Shown here: piece after piece, positions 53,668 to 64,000 of the stretch
Layout of the letters: every line of letters begins with the position of its first letter
Numbering within the stretch: position 1 is the stretch's first letter
Assembly: GCA_028274465.1 (NCBI GenBank)
Contig: CM051455.1
Location: 104,592,942 to 104,656,941, forward strand
DNA length: 64,000 bases
DNA from: Plantago ovata
Taxonomy: Eukaryota; Streptophyta; Magnoliopsida; Lamiales; Plantaginaceae
Direction: 5' to 3'
Position numbers and translations under genes: made by a program
Notes under the pieces: model-generated
Seen by the model: the letters and a program-made list of their open reading frames with translations, nothing else
What the model was told of the DNA's origin: nothing
The model's database searches: none

Positions 53668-56085
53668 TTAATTATCCAATATTGGATGTCCATTAACATG
53701 TTCAAGAATGCGTCCAGTGGAAACCCAAGTCTTAAGTTTTTCAACTTTGACTTGTTTTCTATTTGCTGAGGAACTAGGAGGTGTTGAGCCAAAAGACTTT
53801 TGATTCGTGCTGATCAAATCCACTTTCTGATGTGGTGTCTTGCTCTGTTGACCTTTATGCTGAACATACTTTTCAGTAAGTTCTTTTCTAGCAAGGTTCC
53901 TTCTAACCCTAGCGTTTTGAGTCTTGTCAGAACTCTTAGGCTCGGTTTTGTTCATCTTTTTGAAGTTTCTTTGCCGACTTTGCTTATACTCATGAAAAAG
54001 TTGACTTTGTTTGGTTTTGAAACCGAGTCCACTTTTTGGAGAATGTTGAGCTTTTGTCTCAACAACCTTACTTGATTCAGGTTTGTCAGCAAAGGTCTTC
54101 TGATTACTTTTAGTAATCTTTCCTTTTGACTTAACAAATTGCTTTTCAGCAACTTGTTTGGCGGAATGCTTTACAACATCCTTTTTCTTTACAGTTTGCT
54201 TTTCAGCAACCTGTTTTCCTTTTAAAGTCTTGTTACTTTGAGTAGCAACATCGGGCTTTACGGTAGGTACTTGATTGCATTTTTCAGCAACCTTAGATTG
54301 ACCAATCTGATAGAGTTCTGGTTGACCACTATCAGTAGCACGTACAAAGGTAATTAGTAATTTGTCTTTAGTCAAGATTATTACGTCATCACCTTCATAC
54401 GTTGCACCTAAGCCTTCTTTCTGAGATGGATCTCTCAGATAAGAGTTTAGTTCAGTCAACGTATTACTTGCATCAGCATAAGATTTGAAATTGATTTTCA
54501 TCTTTTTCATTTCTTGTATTTCAGCAAGTAACTTTAGAATTGAGGACTGATATTCTTCCAATTATGTTGCCATTTGAGAATTCTTCTCTGTAGCTTCAGC
54601 AATCAACTTCTTGAGATGCACTATTTCAGCATCTTTCTTTTCTGTCTCTTCCTTTAGCAATACATACTTTTCAGTAGTCTGCTTGGTCAGAGTTTCAGCA
54701 TTCTGCAGTTTCTCTTGCTGTTTGCTCAGAGTTTTCTCAAATCTTTCGATTTCTCCTTGAATCTTGTCAAGGTCAATCTCATCTTCACTTTCTGAGTCAG
54801 AGTCAGAGGTAGGACTGTTTACCTGACCGGCCATGAGGCAGAATTCGTAGTTCGACACATCTGGATAAGCTTCCATAGCTATTCCACAAACTTCCTTGCC
54901 AATCTCAACGTCAAGAGTGGCTTCTTCATCTTCAGTGTCTGAGCTTTCTTCCTCACTGTCTTCGGAGCTAGTATCTATGCACAACGCATCGATTTTTGCT
55001 TGAAGCTTCTTCTTTTCTTCAGCAATAAAAGCCCTTTTGAACTTCTTCTTTTTTTCAGCAGATTTGCCTTTCAGCAAAGGACAATTTGCTTTGAAGTGTC
55101 CTGGCTTTTTGCAGTAAAAGCAGAGATCATTTCCAACTTCTGGTTCTTCAGAGGAATTTGCTTGCTGAGCTTGCTTGTTCAGCGAGGTAGCCTCATTCTT
55201 GTATTTATGGTAGTTGTTACCAAGATGCTTTTTCAACTTCTCTTTTGCTTTTCATCTTTCAAGTTCCTTACTGATGAATTTCTTCATGTTTTTAACAACT
55301 AAAGCATTTTCATCAGCAGGCTCTTTATCATTCTTCTTTTCAGAAGATGACGGCTTTGCAACAAGAGCAATGTTTTGCGATTTTTCAGCAAACATATTTT
55401 CTCTTTGCTTTCTCTCGTAGTTGACAGTAGCAAGATGAGAGAACAACTCTGTAGGTGTGATGTTTGGCATTCCTTGATTGTAGTAGAAGTTGTGAGTGTG
55501 GATCCATTCTTGGTACAAACTTCTGATAATGGTTTTCACCTTCTCAGAATCTGAGTAAAGATTTCCAACTCCCAAGGCAGCAATCTCACTAACTAGAGTT
55601 GTGAATCTGAAGTCCAAGTCTTCTAGTGACTCATTTGTACCTTGTTTAAAGTTCTGAAACTTTAACTTTAGCACTTCGAGTTTGTTTTCCTTGGTTTTGT
55701 CAGATCCAACGCAAAGATCTTGAACCATTTTCCAAGCTTCCTTAGCAGTTTTGGCACCCCACAGTTTGCACTGTATAGTATCCGGAGTTGATCGAATGAT
55801 GATGTTTCTTGCTTGGCCATCAAGACGAAATCTCTTGGCTTCGTCAGAAGTCCATTCCTCTCTTGGTTTTGGAACGACAGTATCAACTGGTTCTCCTAGG
55901 ATAGTTTCCTTTCCAGCTTCTGTGGTTTTGTGAGGAAAACTTCCTTCAACCTTAGTGATCTTGATAGGTCCATCATTAATGACAGTAACCATCTCATCAC
56001 TGATGGCCTCAAGATGTAGCATCATGTTGTTTTGCCATTTTTCATAGTTTTCCAGCTTCAGCAAGGGAGCATCTCCTAAAGACAT
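53668..56085 (-). pseudogene. Copia gag (UBN2-type, zinc knuckle, coiled coil)
   Basis: One minus-strand frame of 805 codons from ATG at 56083-56085 (MSLGDAPLLKLENYEK) to the TAA after HPILDN, interrupted only by TGA (55252-55254) and TAA (54559-54561). Residues about 1-210: capsid-like UBN2/gag-polypeptide domain (WKMVQDLCVGSDKTKENKL, FKQGTNESLEDLDFRF). A lysine-rich link, then zinc knuckle CFYCKKPGHFKANC (CX2CX4HX4C), an acidic stretch (SSEDSEEESSDTEDEE), a long coiled coil (FEKTLSKQQEKLQNAE ... KKLIAEATEKNSQM), and a basic, serine-rich C-terminus. It packages the element RNA in virus-like particles. Both internal stops fit CGA-to-TGA and CAA-to-TAA changes. PBS and 5' LTR follow upstream in proper order. 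Confidence 0.9.
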
Positions 56086-56183
56086 CCTGTCAGCAAAAGA
56101 CTACCAAACTGATCAAGTGAGAGTGATTTACGGAAAGCACCTAAGGGGATCTAGGTTCAGTGCTGAAGGTTAAAGAACCTCCA

Positions 56184-56195
56184 GCTCTGATACCA
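56184..56195 (-). other. Primer-binding site, tRNA-iMet type
   Basis: Minus strand TGGTATCAGAGC, two bases from the 5' LTR of the large Copia element. Same as the sites at 13728 and 17841. Confidence 0.93.
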
Positions 56196-56197
56196 CT

Positions 56198-57760
56198 TGT
56201 TGGTCCCTTTAAACAACAAGAAAAGACTAGGGGGGGGGGTGAATAGTATTTTCAAACTTTCGTCGTTTAAAAACTTTCTCAACAAGGGCTTATTACTTTT
56301 CAGTAATGAGTTTGCTGATACTTAACTTTCTCAGCAAGCACTAGTTACTTTTCAGTAACGAGTTTTACTGATACTTAAAAACAGAGAGCGGAAGTCTTTG
56401 TACAATAAGTGCTTTGTCAGTAAGTGATAGTTTCAGTAAGTGAATAGAGTGACAGTGTACAGATAGATATGCTTTGCTGAAAACTAAATGCAGTAAGTAA
56501 ATCACACAAACACTTTTATAGTGGTATCTGAGAGTGGCGTAATCTCTCAACTAATCCACTTTGTCCTTTCTAGGACTGAATCCACTAAGATAAGTTTGAG
56601 GTTCCTTACAACACCTATCTAGAGCGACTCAACAGAAACCAAAGCACACTTGCTTCGTTTCCAACCTAACTAGAGAACGAAACCTTGTTCTCCACCAAAC
56701 TTGGGACTTATAATCAGCAACACTATGCTCGATTAAGTTCCCCCTGAATTTCACGCCTGAAAGGGTGTTTTTCAGTTAGAGAGGTTCGGGATGAGATAAC
56801 TTGATTATAACTTATTCAGCTACAACAAGTAATCTAAGAAACAAAACTTTGAATACTTTCCAGTAAACAAATTTGATTGTTTCTGGTGTCATGACTTGTT
56901 CTTGTTCGAAAGAAAGAACACTTAAATAATTTCTTAGCCGTGTATGTTCTACTTCTTCACAAGTAGCTTTTTCAAGCTTTAAGTCTTGGAACGGATCAAT
57001 GGCAGTAAAGAGTATTGAAGGGTATGTGAGTTTAAGCACAAGTGAGAGTTTGATCACGTTTTTGACACACTTCAACTCTTTGCCGGATGACCTCTATTTA
57101 TAGTGAATCAAGGGAGCCGTTTGAATTTCAAATTCTAAGGCTTTGTTCCTTAAGATGTCACTATCTTGCTTTTGTACTTTCAGCAGCGTCCTTTATTTGT
57201 CTTCTAGTCTTCATGTTCTTCGCGTGCCTACTTTGCATTTAATGTTCATTTGAATGGAATTCAAATATGAACGTTGGAGCGCAAATGCAAGTACTTTCAG
57301 CAAGGAGGTCACATATGTTTTTCAGCAAGTGGCCAGTCTCAGTTTCAGCAAGCACAACCTACTATGTCGTATAGATTTTCACTTATGCAAGCTGTTGCTG
57401 AAGTTTCCACTTTCTGAGCAACGTGCCTTTGTAGATACCATCTTCAGAAATCTTCTTTAGTCTTCAGTCTTCGAATTCTTCAAGTTTCTGAACGGTTCTA
57501 ATGCTTCAATAGTTTGTTTGTGTAAACAAAGTACATCATCAGCAAATGCTTCAATAGGTTGTTTTTCTTTTCAGAAAACAAGATACCTCATAAGCGAATT
57601 AAACACCTATCTAGCACCTACACTAAGTCTTCAGCAAACGTTCCTCTTTTACAATGTCCTTTGAAATTCTAAATTCCTATGGACCTTAAGAGTACTAGTT
57701 ACTGGACTTTCCTTAATTTAGCATGGTTAATTGCTCATCAAAATTACAAGTTTCCTAACA
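56198..57760 (-). mobile_element. 5' LTR of the large Copia element
   Basis: 1,563 bp, TGTTGGTCCC...TTTCCTAACA, partner of the LTR at 18307/26830 and similar along its whole length with scattered differences. The outer flank ATATC (57761-57765) begins the continuation of the type-B LTR. Confidence 0.93.
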
Positions 57761-58809
57761 ATATCTACCTTGTTTCCAACCTAAGCTAGAGAACTGTAAC
57801 CTTGTTCTCCACCAAACTTTGGAAACCTTATCAGCAAAACTATGCTTGATTAGTGCCCCATGACAAACACGCCTGAAAGGTTATTTTTATCAGTTAGAGA
57901 GGTTTAGGATGAGATGACTTGAAAATAACTTTTCAGTTATAACAAGTAATCTAAAGAAACTCAACTTGTAATATTTCACAGTAAGCAAGTTTATTGTTTC
58001 TGGTGTCAAGACTTGTTCTTGTTTAGAGGAAAGAACACTTAACTAATTTCTTAGCTTTTAGTATTCTACTTCGTCACAAGTAGCTTTTATTTCAAGCTTA
58101 AGTCTTGGAACGGATCAATATGCAGTTTGACAGTAGAAAAGGATTTAAGTGTTTAAAGCACAAGTGAGAGTTTGATCACGTTGTTGACACACCCTTCTAC
58201 TCAGCCTAAGGATCTCTATTTATAGTGTCTAAAGGTAGCCATTTGAATTTCAAATTCTAAGGCTTGTACCTTAAGATGTCACTATCACTTGCCAGAACAG
58301 TACTATCAACAGCGTGCTTCTTTGTCTTCATGTCTTCAGCGTGCTATGGCGTTTAATGCTCTTTGAAAATTCAAATGTGAACATTGGAGCCAAAATGCTA
58401 AGTACTTCAGCAAGTAAGTCACAAATGTTGTCAGCAAGTGGTCAGTCTCGGTTTCAGCAAACACAACCTACTCTGTCATATAGATTTTCACTTATGCAAA
58501 CTGATGTGCTGAGTTTCTCACTTTCTGAGATAACATGTGCCTTTGTAGATACCTTCTCAGAATTCTTGTAAGTCTTCAGTCTTCAAATCTTCAACTTTCT
58601 GAGCGGTTCTACGTCTTTAATAGATTGTTTGTAAAAACAAAGTACATCATCAGCAAACATAAGAACCTACACTAAGTCATCAGGAAATTTTCGTCTTTTA
58701 CAATGTCCTTTAAAACTTTAAATTCCTATGGACCTTAAGAGTACTAGTTACTGTACTTTACTTAATTTAGCATGGTTAATTGCTCATCAAAATTACAAGT
58801 TTCCTAACA
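57761..58809 (-). mobile_element. Right part of the type-B Copia LTR
   Basis: Aligns with the 10079- and 18307-type LTRs from about their position 450 to the end (TTTCCTAACA), and completes the fragment 17855-18306 to about 1.5 kb. On this side it is followed by a polypurine tract and a third ORF, so it also acts as the 3' LTR of the element to the right. Confidence 0.83.
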
Positions 58810-58826
58810 AATTTCTCCCTTTTTGA
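58810..58826 (-). other. Polypurine tract of the older Copia relative
   Basis: Minus strand AAAAAGGGAGAAATT immediately before the LTR end at 58809, matching the tract at 19877-19893 with one change. Confidence 0.8.
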
Positions 58827-59094
58827 TGTTAGCAATCCATGGCTAAATTAATTACAAGTCTTTATAAGTTTCTGTTGTTGAATAAATCAGTTGAATAATG
58901 CAATAATACTTGAAGTAATCAAACAATACGCATAAGTAAATTGCATAATCAGAAAACGAATAAGAGTGAGCAATAGTAATTGATTGCTAAAAGTTATCTT
59001 TCAATGTAAGTTTACAAGAAAGCATGAGATAATTCAGCAAGCAACGTTCAAAACACATGAGAAATCTAAGCTATTTTGAGAAATGAATTTTTAG

Positions 59095-62000
59095 AAACAA
59101 TCGTTGTAAACATGTTTCACGCTTTCATCAGCAACCTCGGGAAATTCTTCACATTCAGCTTCATAATCTTCAAGAAGCTTTCTGACTTGTAGTTGCTTTT
59201 CCCTGCTAAGTTTGCAACGCTGAAAGTAGTTTACATGGGGATCATGATGTTTCATAACTTCAGTTTAAATGTGAAGTCCCCAGCAACAGACGTGATGTAG
59301 ATGAAGATCACTCAAATTTTGCTTCTTGTAAATCTTTCTCAGATAGTGAAAATCCTCATCAGCATCCTCTTGTGTTAGGTAGAAAAACTCATATGGAGTC
59401 ACATTGAGTTTTAGTTTTTCCTTACCCAAAAACTCATCATACACAAAGGCGACATCCAGTGGCTTAAAGTAAGGAGACTCATCATTTTTGTCTTTGCTTA
59501 GAGCAATAATACTTGTTTTTACTTCCACATATAGCCTAGAGGTGACTATTGGGCCAGTCGTAGAACAGCCCCGCACGACCCAACCCGTTAAAAACCGGCC
59601 TAGCCCGGCCCGCTAACATATTGGCCCGACACCCAAACCGTATATTTTTAAGGGCCTTTAGGGCCATCATATACTGGCCCAGCCCAGCCCGGAACGGCCC
59701 ATTAAAAACCCACTGAATAGCCCAGCCTGGCCCGGCACATCTCGGATAGCCCGTAAATTTATGTACATGATTTCAGCCTATACATTCATAGTTTTTATCA
59801 ATAATTTCCTCCAATGTCAGCATTTGGGCTCTAATTTCATCAATATTTGGCTCTAATTGACAAAAGCCAAATATGCATTATTTCTACCTAATCCATACTT
59901 CCCTAATTCCACATGATAAGCACAACGCAAACAGCCTTTCTCCTCTGATTTTTTTTAAAAATCTTTATTCATACTAGTTAAGCAACTACGCTTATCTTCA
60001 CACTTTTTCCCTAATTAGTCTTAAAATTTTATGCTTAGCATTTTTTAGAAAACATTCCAGTCCGGCCCGGCCCGCTATGAGCCCAGGCCCGACTCCGTAA
60101 TGTATAGGGCTAGGGGTTGTGCTGGGCCTTCCAATCTCAAGAAAATCCTAGCCCAGCCCGGCCCCTTAAAATGAGGCCCAGCACAGTCCGAACTCTTAAG
60201 GGGCCGGGCTTTTAAGGGCTGGCCTACCCTAGCCCGGCCCGTTGGACACCTCTAATCTAGCCAGAGTTTTCTGTCATCATAGCTTGTCAGAGGAGAGGGT
60301 TCTCTTTCTTTACTTGCAATCTTAATTACATTCCACTTATCCATTTGCTGAAGGAAACGCTTGGGGAAGTAATTGTTGACAAGTAGATCTTCAAGTTTTA
60401 GAATGAAGAAGCCCAACTTTCTTCGTACCACATTCTGAGTGGTGTCTTTGTTGCTTGTTTTGGTGTATTGTACACATAAGCCCACCACTTCACGGGCTTC
60501 TATCTTTTTCTCTTCTTGTTCTTTAGCCCTTCTTTCCCTTCTTCTTTGCTTTGCGTTACTTTCAGAGTTCCTTGCTGAAGAACTTGAGGAAAGCAACTTG
60601 GTAGTGCCAGATTGAGTCTTGGCAGAAAGGGGCTTAGCTTTTATAGCCTGAGCTATGGTTTGGTCATCATCATTGTCATCATCATCATCATCATCATTTC
60701 CTTGATGACTGTCAGGTTGACAGAATTCTGGAGTATCATCAACAGTTTTTCTCATTTTTGGATTTGCTGAACTTCTCTCAGAATCTGTTTCAGCTCTTCT
60801 TTTGGAACTTTGCCTTGTTTCAGCAAGAGGTTCTTTTGTAGGCAGTCCAGGCAACTTCATCATCAAGGGGGAGGGAGCAGTAGGAGGCAAATCCTTTGAG
60901 CTCTTCTTTTGGAAATGAGGTGTATCTCCCCCCTTAGACATGGATTGCAAAGCATAAAAAATATGAGTTGAGCAGAACTCATTACAATTTTCAGCAAGCT
61001 TTTGCAAACTGTTGTAGTGTTCAACCATGTCTTGCTGAAGTTGATTTGTTTTGGACAATTCAGCCTTTATCATCTTCAAATTTTTTTCAGCCCTTTTCGC
61101 GCCAGCAACCTTCTGTTCAATGATGGATTGGGCCTTTTTCAAAGCATTTTTTCCAATTTTAAGAGCTTGACTTGCTTCTTTCTCATAGCTTCTGTATTAT
61201 AGACTTACATCAGCTTGAGCTACAGTGAGACTTGTTGTACGTCTCAGCAAGACAGTTCAGACCTTTTCCACATTGAAGGGTTTTTCAGCCAGTAACTCCT
61301 CATATTAAGCTTTGCATTCTTTGTGCACTTCCAATAGAGCTTGCATTCTTGGTGTTCATTCATCCACACTGGGAAATGGCACTAGAGATGGGGTTACATT
61401 GTGAGCCTTTAATTCAGTGACAAACTGATCTTCAACTCATTTGAGTTTGCTCCTTTCATAGTCGTTTCCAGAGACAGTAGAAGAGTTTGAATGCTGGGTT
61501 TCACCAGTTTTATCGTTCTTAAAGACCATCTCTTTTTCCTCATCAAAAAATCCAGATAAGCTATCAGCATCATCTTTCTCGAAGTCAGCAACCTTTTCAC
61601 CAAGGTTTTCAATCACCAAATTGACTGGTTGAGTGGTTGCTGGAGGCAACTCTTGAGACTCAAGAACTGGAGTTTCACCAGTAGTAGGGGGTGGAAGGGA
61701 GGATTCTTCCGTGCATTTCACTCCAAAAGACTGAGCTATAGACAAATGTTGTGTTCTAGATACATTGATTATCATGCTATTTGCCACAACTGTCTGAAAG
61801 TCTTCATCTTTTTCATCTTCTTCATCAAGGTTTGGATCAATGGTCTTGGCATCAAGTAAATCTTTTTCAGATATCTCGGCATCAGAAAGCTTTGCCTTGC
61901 CCTTGGCAATTTTAGAAAACTTCGTAGCTTGTTCTTCACTCATGTCAGCAACTTGTTCAATTATTGGATGTTCAGCAGAAGGAGGAGCAGTAGATTCTTC

Positions 62001-62805
62001 TTGGTTGCTGGGAGGTGGTTGTTCAACAACATGCTCTTGTTCAGTTACTTGATCAGCAACTTGATGCACTCCACCAGCACCAGGACTTGGACCTTGGGAA
62101 TCATCATCATCCTTTTTGTCCTTTGAGTCCTTAGAATCTTTTCCCTCATCATCACTGGAATCTTCAATGACATTCCCATCTTCTTTTTCTTCTTCATCAT
62201 CAGTAAGAATAACTAATGGAAGATACATATACTTAGCTTGACTTGTGACCTCTTCCTCCTCATTGATTTTGTGGGGATCAGCCACCACAGGCACAAAGGA
62301 GCCTTTAAGCATCTTAGCTTATTCAGCTGGAGAGGCACTCTTGAATTGATTCTTCATATTCTCTCTGATTGTGTGAACCAGATCAGTTCCCATTTGCTGA
62401 GAATATAAAAGGTCTACTGGGAGGATAGAGTGGACAAAAGTCTCAAGCTTAAGTAATGATGTTCTTTTCTTTTCAGTAGAGATATGCATATAAAGATCTG
62501 AAAAGTCCATTCTTCTGTATCTTTGCCAGTTGCTGACAGACTTTGCAACTTTGGTCAAAGTGTTCTTCTTCAAGTTCAAGTAAAGCTCTTCTGAGCTAAC
62601 TTCATGGACCTCAGTGATGAGTGTTGCTTCTACACTCTCCTTTTGAGCCTGAAAAAGAACAATGTTAGTTTCAGGAATGTTTTTTAATGTATTTTTAGAG
62701 TCTAAAAATGTTTCATGATTTACCTGCTGTTTTTCAGCAAGCTTGATGACAGTGTTTTTTACACTATCATTCAGTTCTTTTTCACCAATTTAGCTATCCT
62801 CTTGC
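59095..62805 (-). pseudogene. Third ORF of the older Copia relative, decayed
   Basis: Diverged homologue of the third ORF of the large Copia element. It has the same blocks in the same order: SVSNWQRYRRMDFSDLYMHI and SILPVDLLYSQQM (62579-62319), KGSFVPVVADPHKINEEEEV and an acidic DDEEEKEDGN / KDKKDDDDS run (62312-61437), TTGETPVLESQELP once, a coiled coil (KKAQSIIEQKVAGAKRAEKN), an acidic DDDDDDDND run, a basic KQRRRERRAKEQEEK segment and the ILKLEDLLVNNYFP / PYEFFYLTQED C-terminal blocks. A stop separates SPAE from KMLKG, several more occur at about 61143-61436, and a hAT insertion splits the C-terminal part. Its similarity despite decay shows that these blocks were conserved in the family. 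The upstream end is broken near 62.8 kb. Confidence 0.82.
59537..60254. mobile_element. Non-autonomous hAT element
   Basis: 718 bp with terminal inverted repeats TAGAGGTG / CACCTCTA and an 8-bp target duplication with one mismatch (ATATAGCC at 59529-59536, ATCTAGCC at 60255-60262), as expected for hAT. Both subterminal regions are rich in GGCCCGGCCC-like words, the middle is AT-rich, and there is no transposase. Removing it rejoins the ORF that it interrupts. Confidence 0.9.
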
Positions 62806-62812
62806 ATGAATT

Positions 62813-64000
62813 TTAGTGCATTTTGTTAGAATAGTGTCATGTTTCTATTTCTTTTGTTATTTTCAGGTTTTAGGTGAAAATCACACTTTTGGATGTAAAT
62901 CATGGCGAAACATTGAAGTTTTGGTGCAACAAGATCACCCGTGGTGTGTCAAGGAGTACCGGGACGTGTTTCCAGGCCAAAAGACAAAGTTTCGGAGCTC
63001 AAAACCGTGCCCAAGGCCAAGGAGAACATGAAAGATTCGAGATATCTTGTATGAGGCGAAAACGGTAGTTCATTCGGAGTTCGGGTGAAGATTTTGGAGC
63101 CTTTAAAGCGAAATCTGGAAGTTCCATTTGCATAGTCTCAGTATTTTTGACACCTATCTTTCATACGACATTGGATTGGGATGAGGTTACAACCTACGTG
63201 TAGCTAACTCGAAGAGCTATCCAACAGTGGTTCTTACGTGCCAATCCGAGTTCGTTTGCGCCCGGAATCTCTGTTCGAACTTAGAGAAAAAACTGGCAAA
63301 ATCGGAGCTGTATTTATTTTCCTTTTTCGTACTCCAACCTATTCTTTCGAATAGGTTTGGGGAGGTCGTTTGTGAGTCATTTTAATTTCTTTTTCGTTGT
63401 GCTACTGCTGGCTAAAAAAAGGAGAAAAAGAAACATTCCAGAAAAAAAAAAAAAGAGAAAAAAATCTGGAAAAGAAAAAAAAGAAGAAGAAAAAAAGAAA
63501 AGACCCCAAAAAAGCAAAGAAGGGTCCCAAAAAAATAGCCAAAAAGCAGTTTAGCAAAGTTCTTGTCTCGTTTTCCAATTCATGTAATGTTCGTAATCGA
63601 GTTGTAATTTTTTGTCTTTTGTTTTGTTTGAGTGTCATCTGTTCTAGACCACCCTCGTCCTGCCATTTAGGAAGTGGTGAATAGCTTAAGACTTTTCTTG
63701 AGAGATGGGTAGAATAGGGGAGTGTTATCTTTTTTAGGGAACCCTCCTTCGTTTGATATGAGCCAGTATTGGTTCGACCTCTTTGAGGAAAAGTCTTAAC
63801 TTGGTGAACAGCAGTAAGTCCTCAGCTTCATAGGCACGGGACAACCATTCGTATTTTAACATGTTTCATTACGTCGTCACTGACTAGGTCCAGGTAGAGA
63901 ATGTTACGAGAGACTATCTTGTTTAACGTAGTGCATATGTGAATGTGTATGAGTCAATCGAGGCATTCTTCAACCAATATCCATGTTATGATTTGTATGG
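62813..64000 (+). mobile_element. 3' region of an Athila-like element on the plus strand
   Basis: From about 63321 to the window end the sequence is the reverse complement of the untranslated 3' region of Athila-like element 1 (36145-36400 joined to 31660-32131), without the CACTA insertion. It includes the AACCTATTCTTTCGAATAGGTT hairpin (about 63336-63358) and the A/G-rich tract at 63410-63550. 62813-63320 is unassigned internal sequence. The polypurine tract and 3' LTR would lie beyond 64000. The left edge against the Copia ORF near 62.80-62.82 kb has no LTR, so it is truncated there. Confidence 0.75.

Larger units (their letters stand above)
26830..57760 (-). mobile_element. Large Copia LTR retrotransposon, split by nested insertions
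   Basis: Minus-strand Copia element: 5' LTR 56198-57760, PBS 56184-56195, gag 53668-56085, start of protease at about 53588-53620, third ORF in two pieces (43064-45209 and 28613-30284), polypurine tract and 3' LTR 26830-28388. Flanks ATATA and ATATC are probably its 5-bp target duplication with one change. The integrase, RT and RNase H part of pol is not seen; it would fall at the 45210-45309 gap or has been deleted. The iMet PBS, long gag with one zinc knuckle and coiled coil, and an extra ORF after pol are reminiscent of the SIRE/Maximus lineage; that placement is inference. Insertions inside it: 30285-43063 and 45310(or earlier)-53587. Confidence 0.85.

Overview
The window is nuclear DNA of a flowering plant, most likely a eudicot: one intact host gene, a receptor-like kinase typical of land plants, followed by about 57 kb of nested transposable elements. 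The lineages are plant-specific (Copia, Athila-like and Tat-like Gypsy, CACTA, hAT, L1-type LINE), with primer-binding sites for plant tRNA-iMet and tRNA-Asp. The species cannot be named from this sequence. Two runs of exactly 100 N (26154-26253 and 45210-45309) show a scaffold of three contigs, called A (1-26153), B (26254-45209) and C (45310-64000) here.

Layout. 1-2490: two direct copies of a ~0.93-kb non-coding repeat. 3681-6197: an intact, intron-free CrRLK1L/malectin-like receptor kinase gene whose 5' leader holds a triplicated ~141-bp repeat. 7302-8800: a 5'-truncated L1-type LINE. 10079-18306: a 4.11-kb tandem duplication made of a solo Copia LTR, spacer, a Copia gag stub and part of another LTR; the LTR between the two units is a recombinant, pointing to unequal crossing over between LTRs. 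From 18307 (repeated at 26830) to 57760 lies one large minus-strand Copia element. It carries gag, the start of protease and a very large third reading frame of unknown function upstream of its 3' LTR. It has been split by an Athila-like element (30285-43063, target duplication ATTGT), itself split by a CACTA transposon (32132-36144, target duplication AAT). It is also split by a second Athila-like element (LTR 52315-53587), itself split by a Tat-lineage Gypsy element (LTR 50886-51632). The Copia element sits in an older relative, whose LTR continues at 57761-58809 and whose internal region runs to about 62.8 kb with a hAT-type insertion (59537-60254). The last 1.2 kb is an Athila-like fragment on the + strand.

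Assembly caution. 17729-26153 and 26254-34703 are the same sequence twice, ending exactly at the first N gap on both sides. This is best explained as an unmerged overlap of contigs A and B; everything annotated in both intervals should be counted once. The indel-rich ends of both contigs support this.

Functionally, only the receptor kinase looks like a working host gene. The CACTA gene (five exons, 380 codons) is intact but encodes only the accessory-type protein. The retrotransposon genes are mostly inactivated by single stop codons or frameshifts. The items most worth following are the third Copia reading frame with its frame-preserving GT...AG cassettes, the chimeric LTR, and the two Athila-like elements that share LTR and leader but carry unrelated gag genes.
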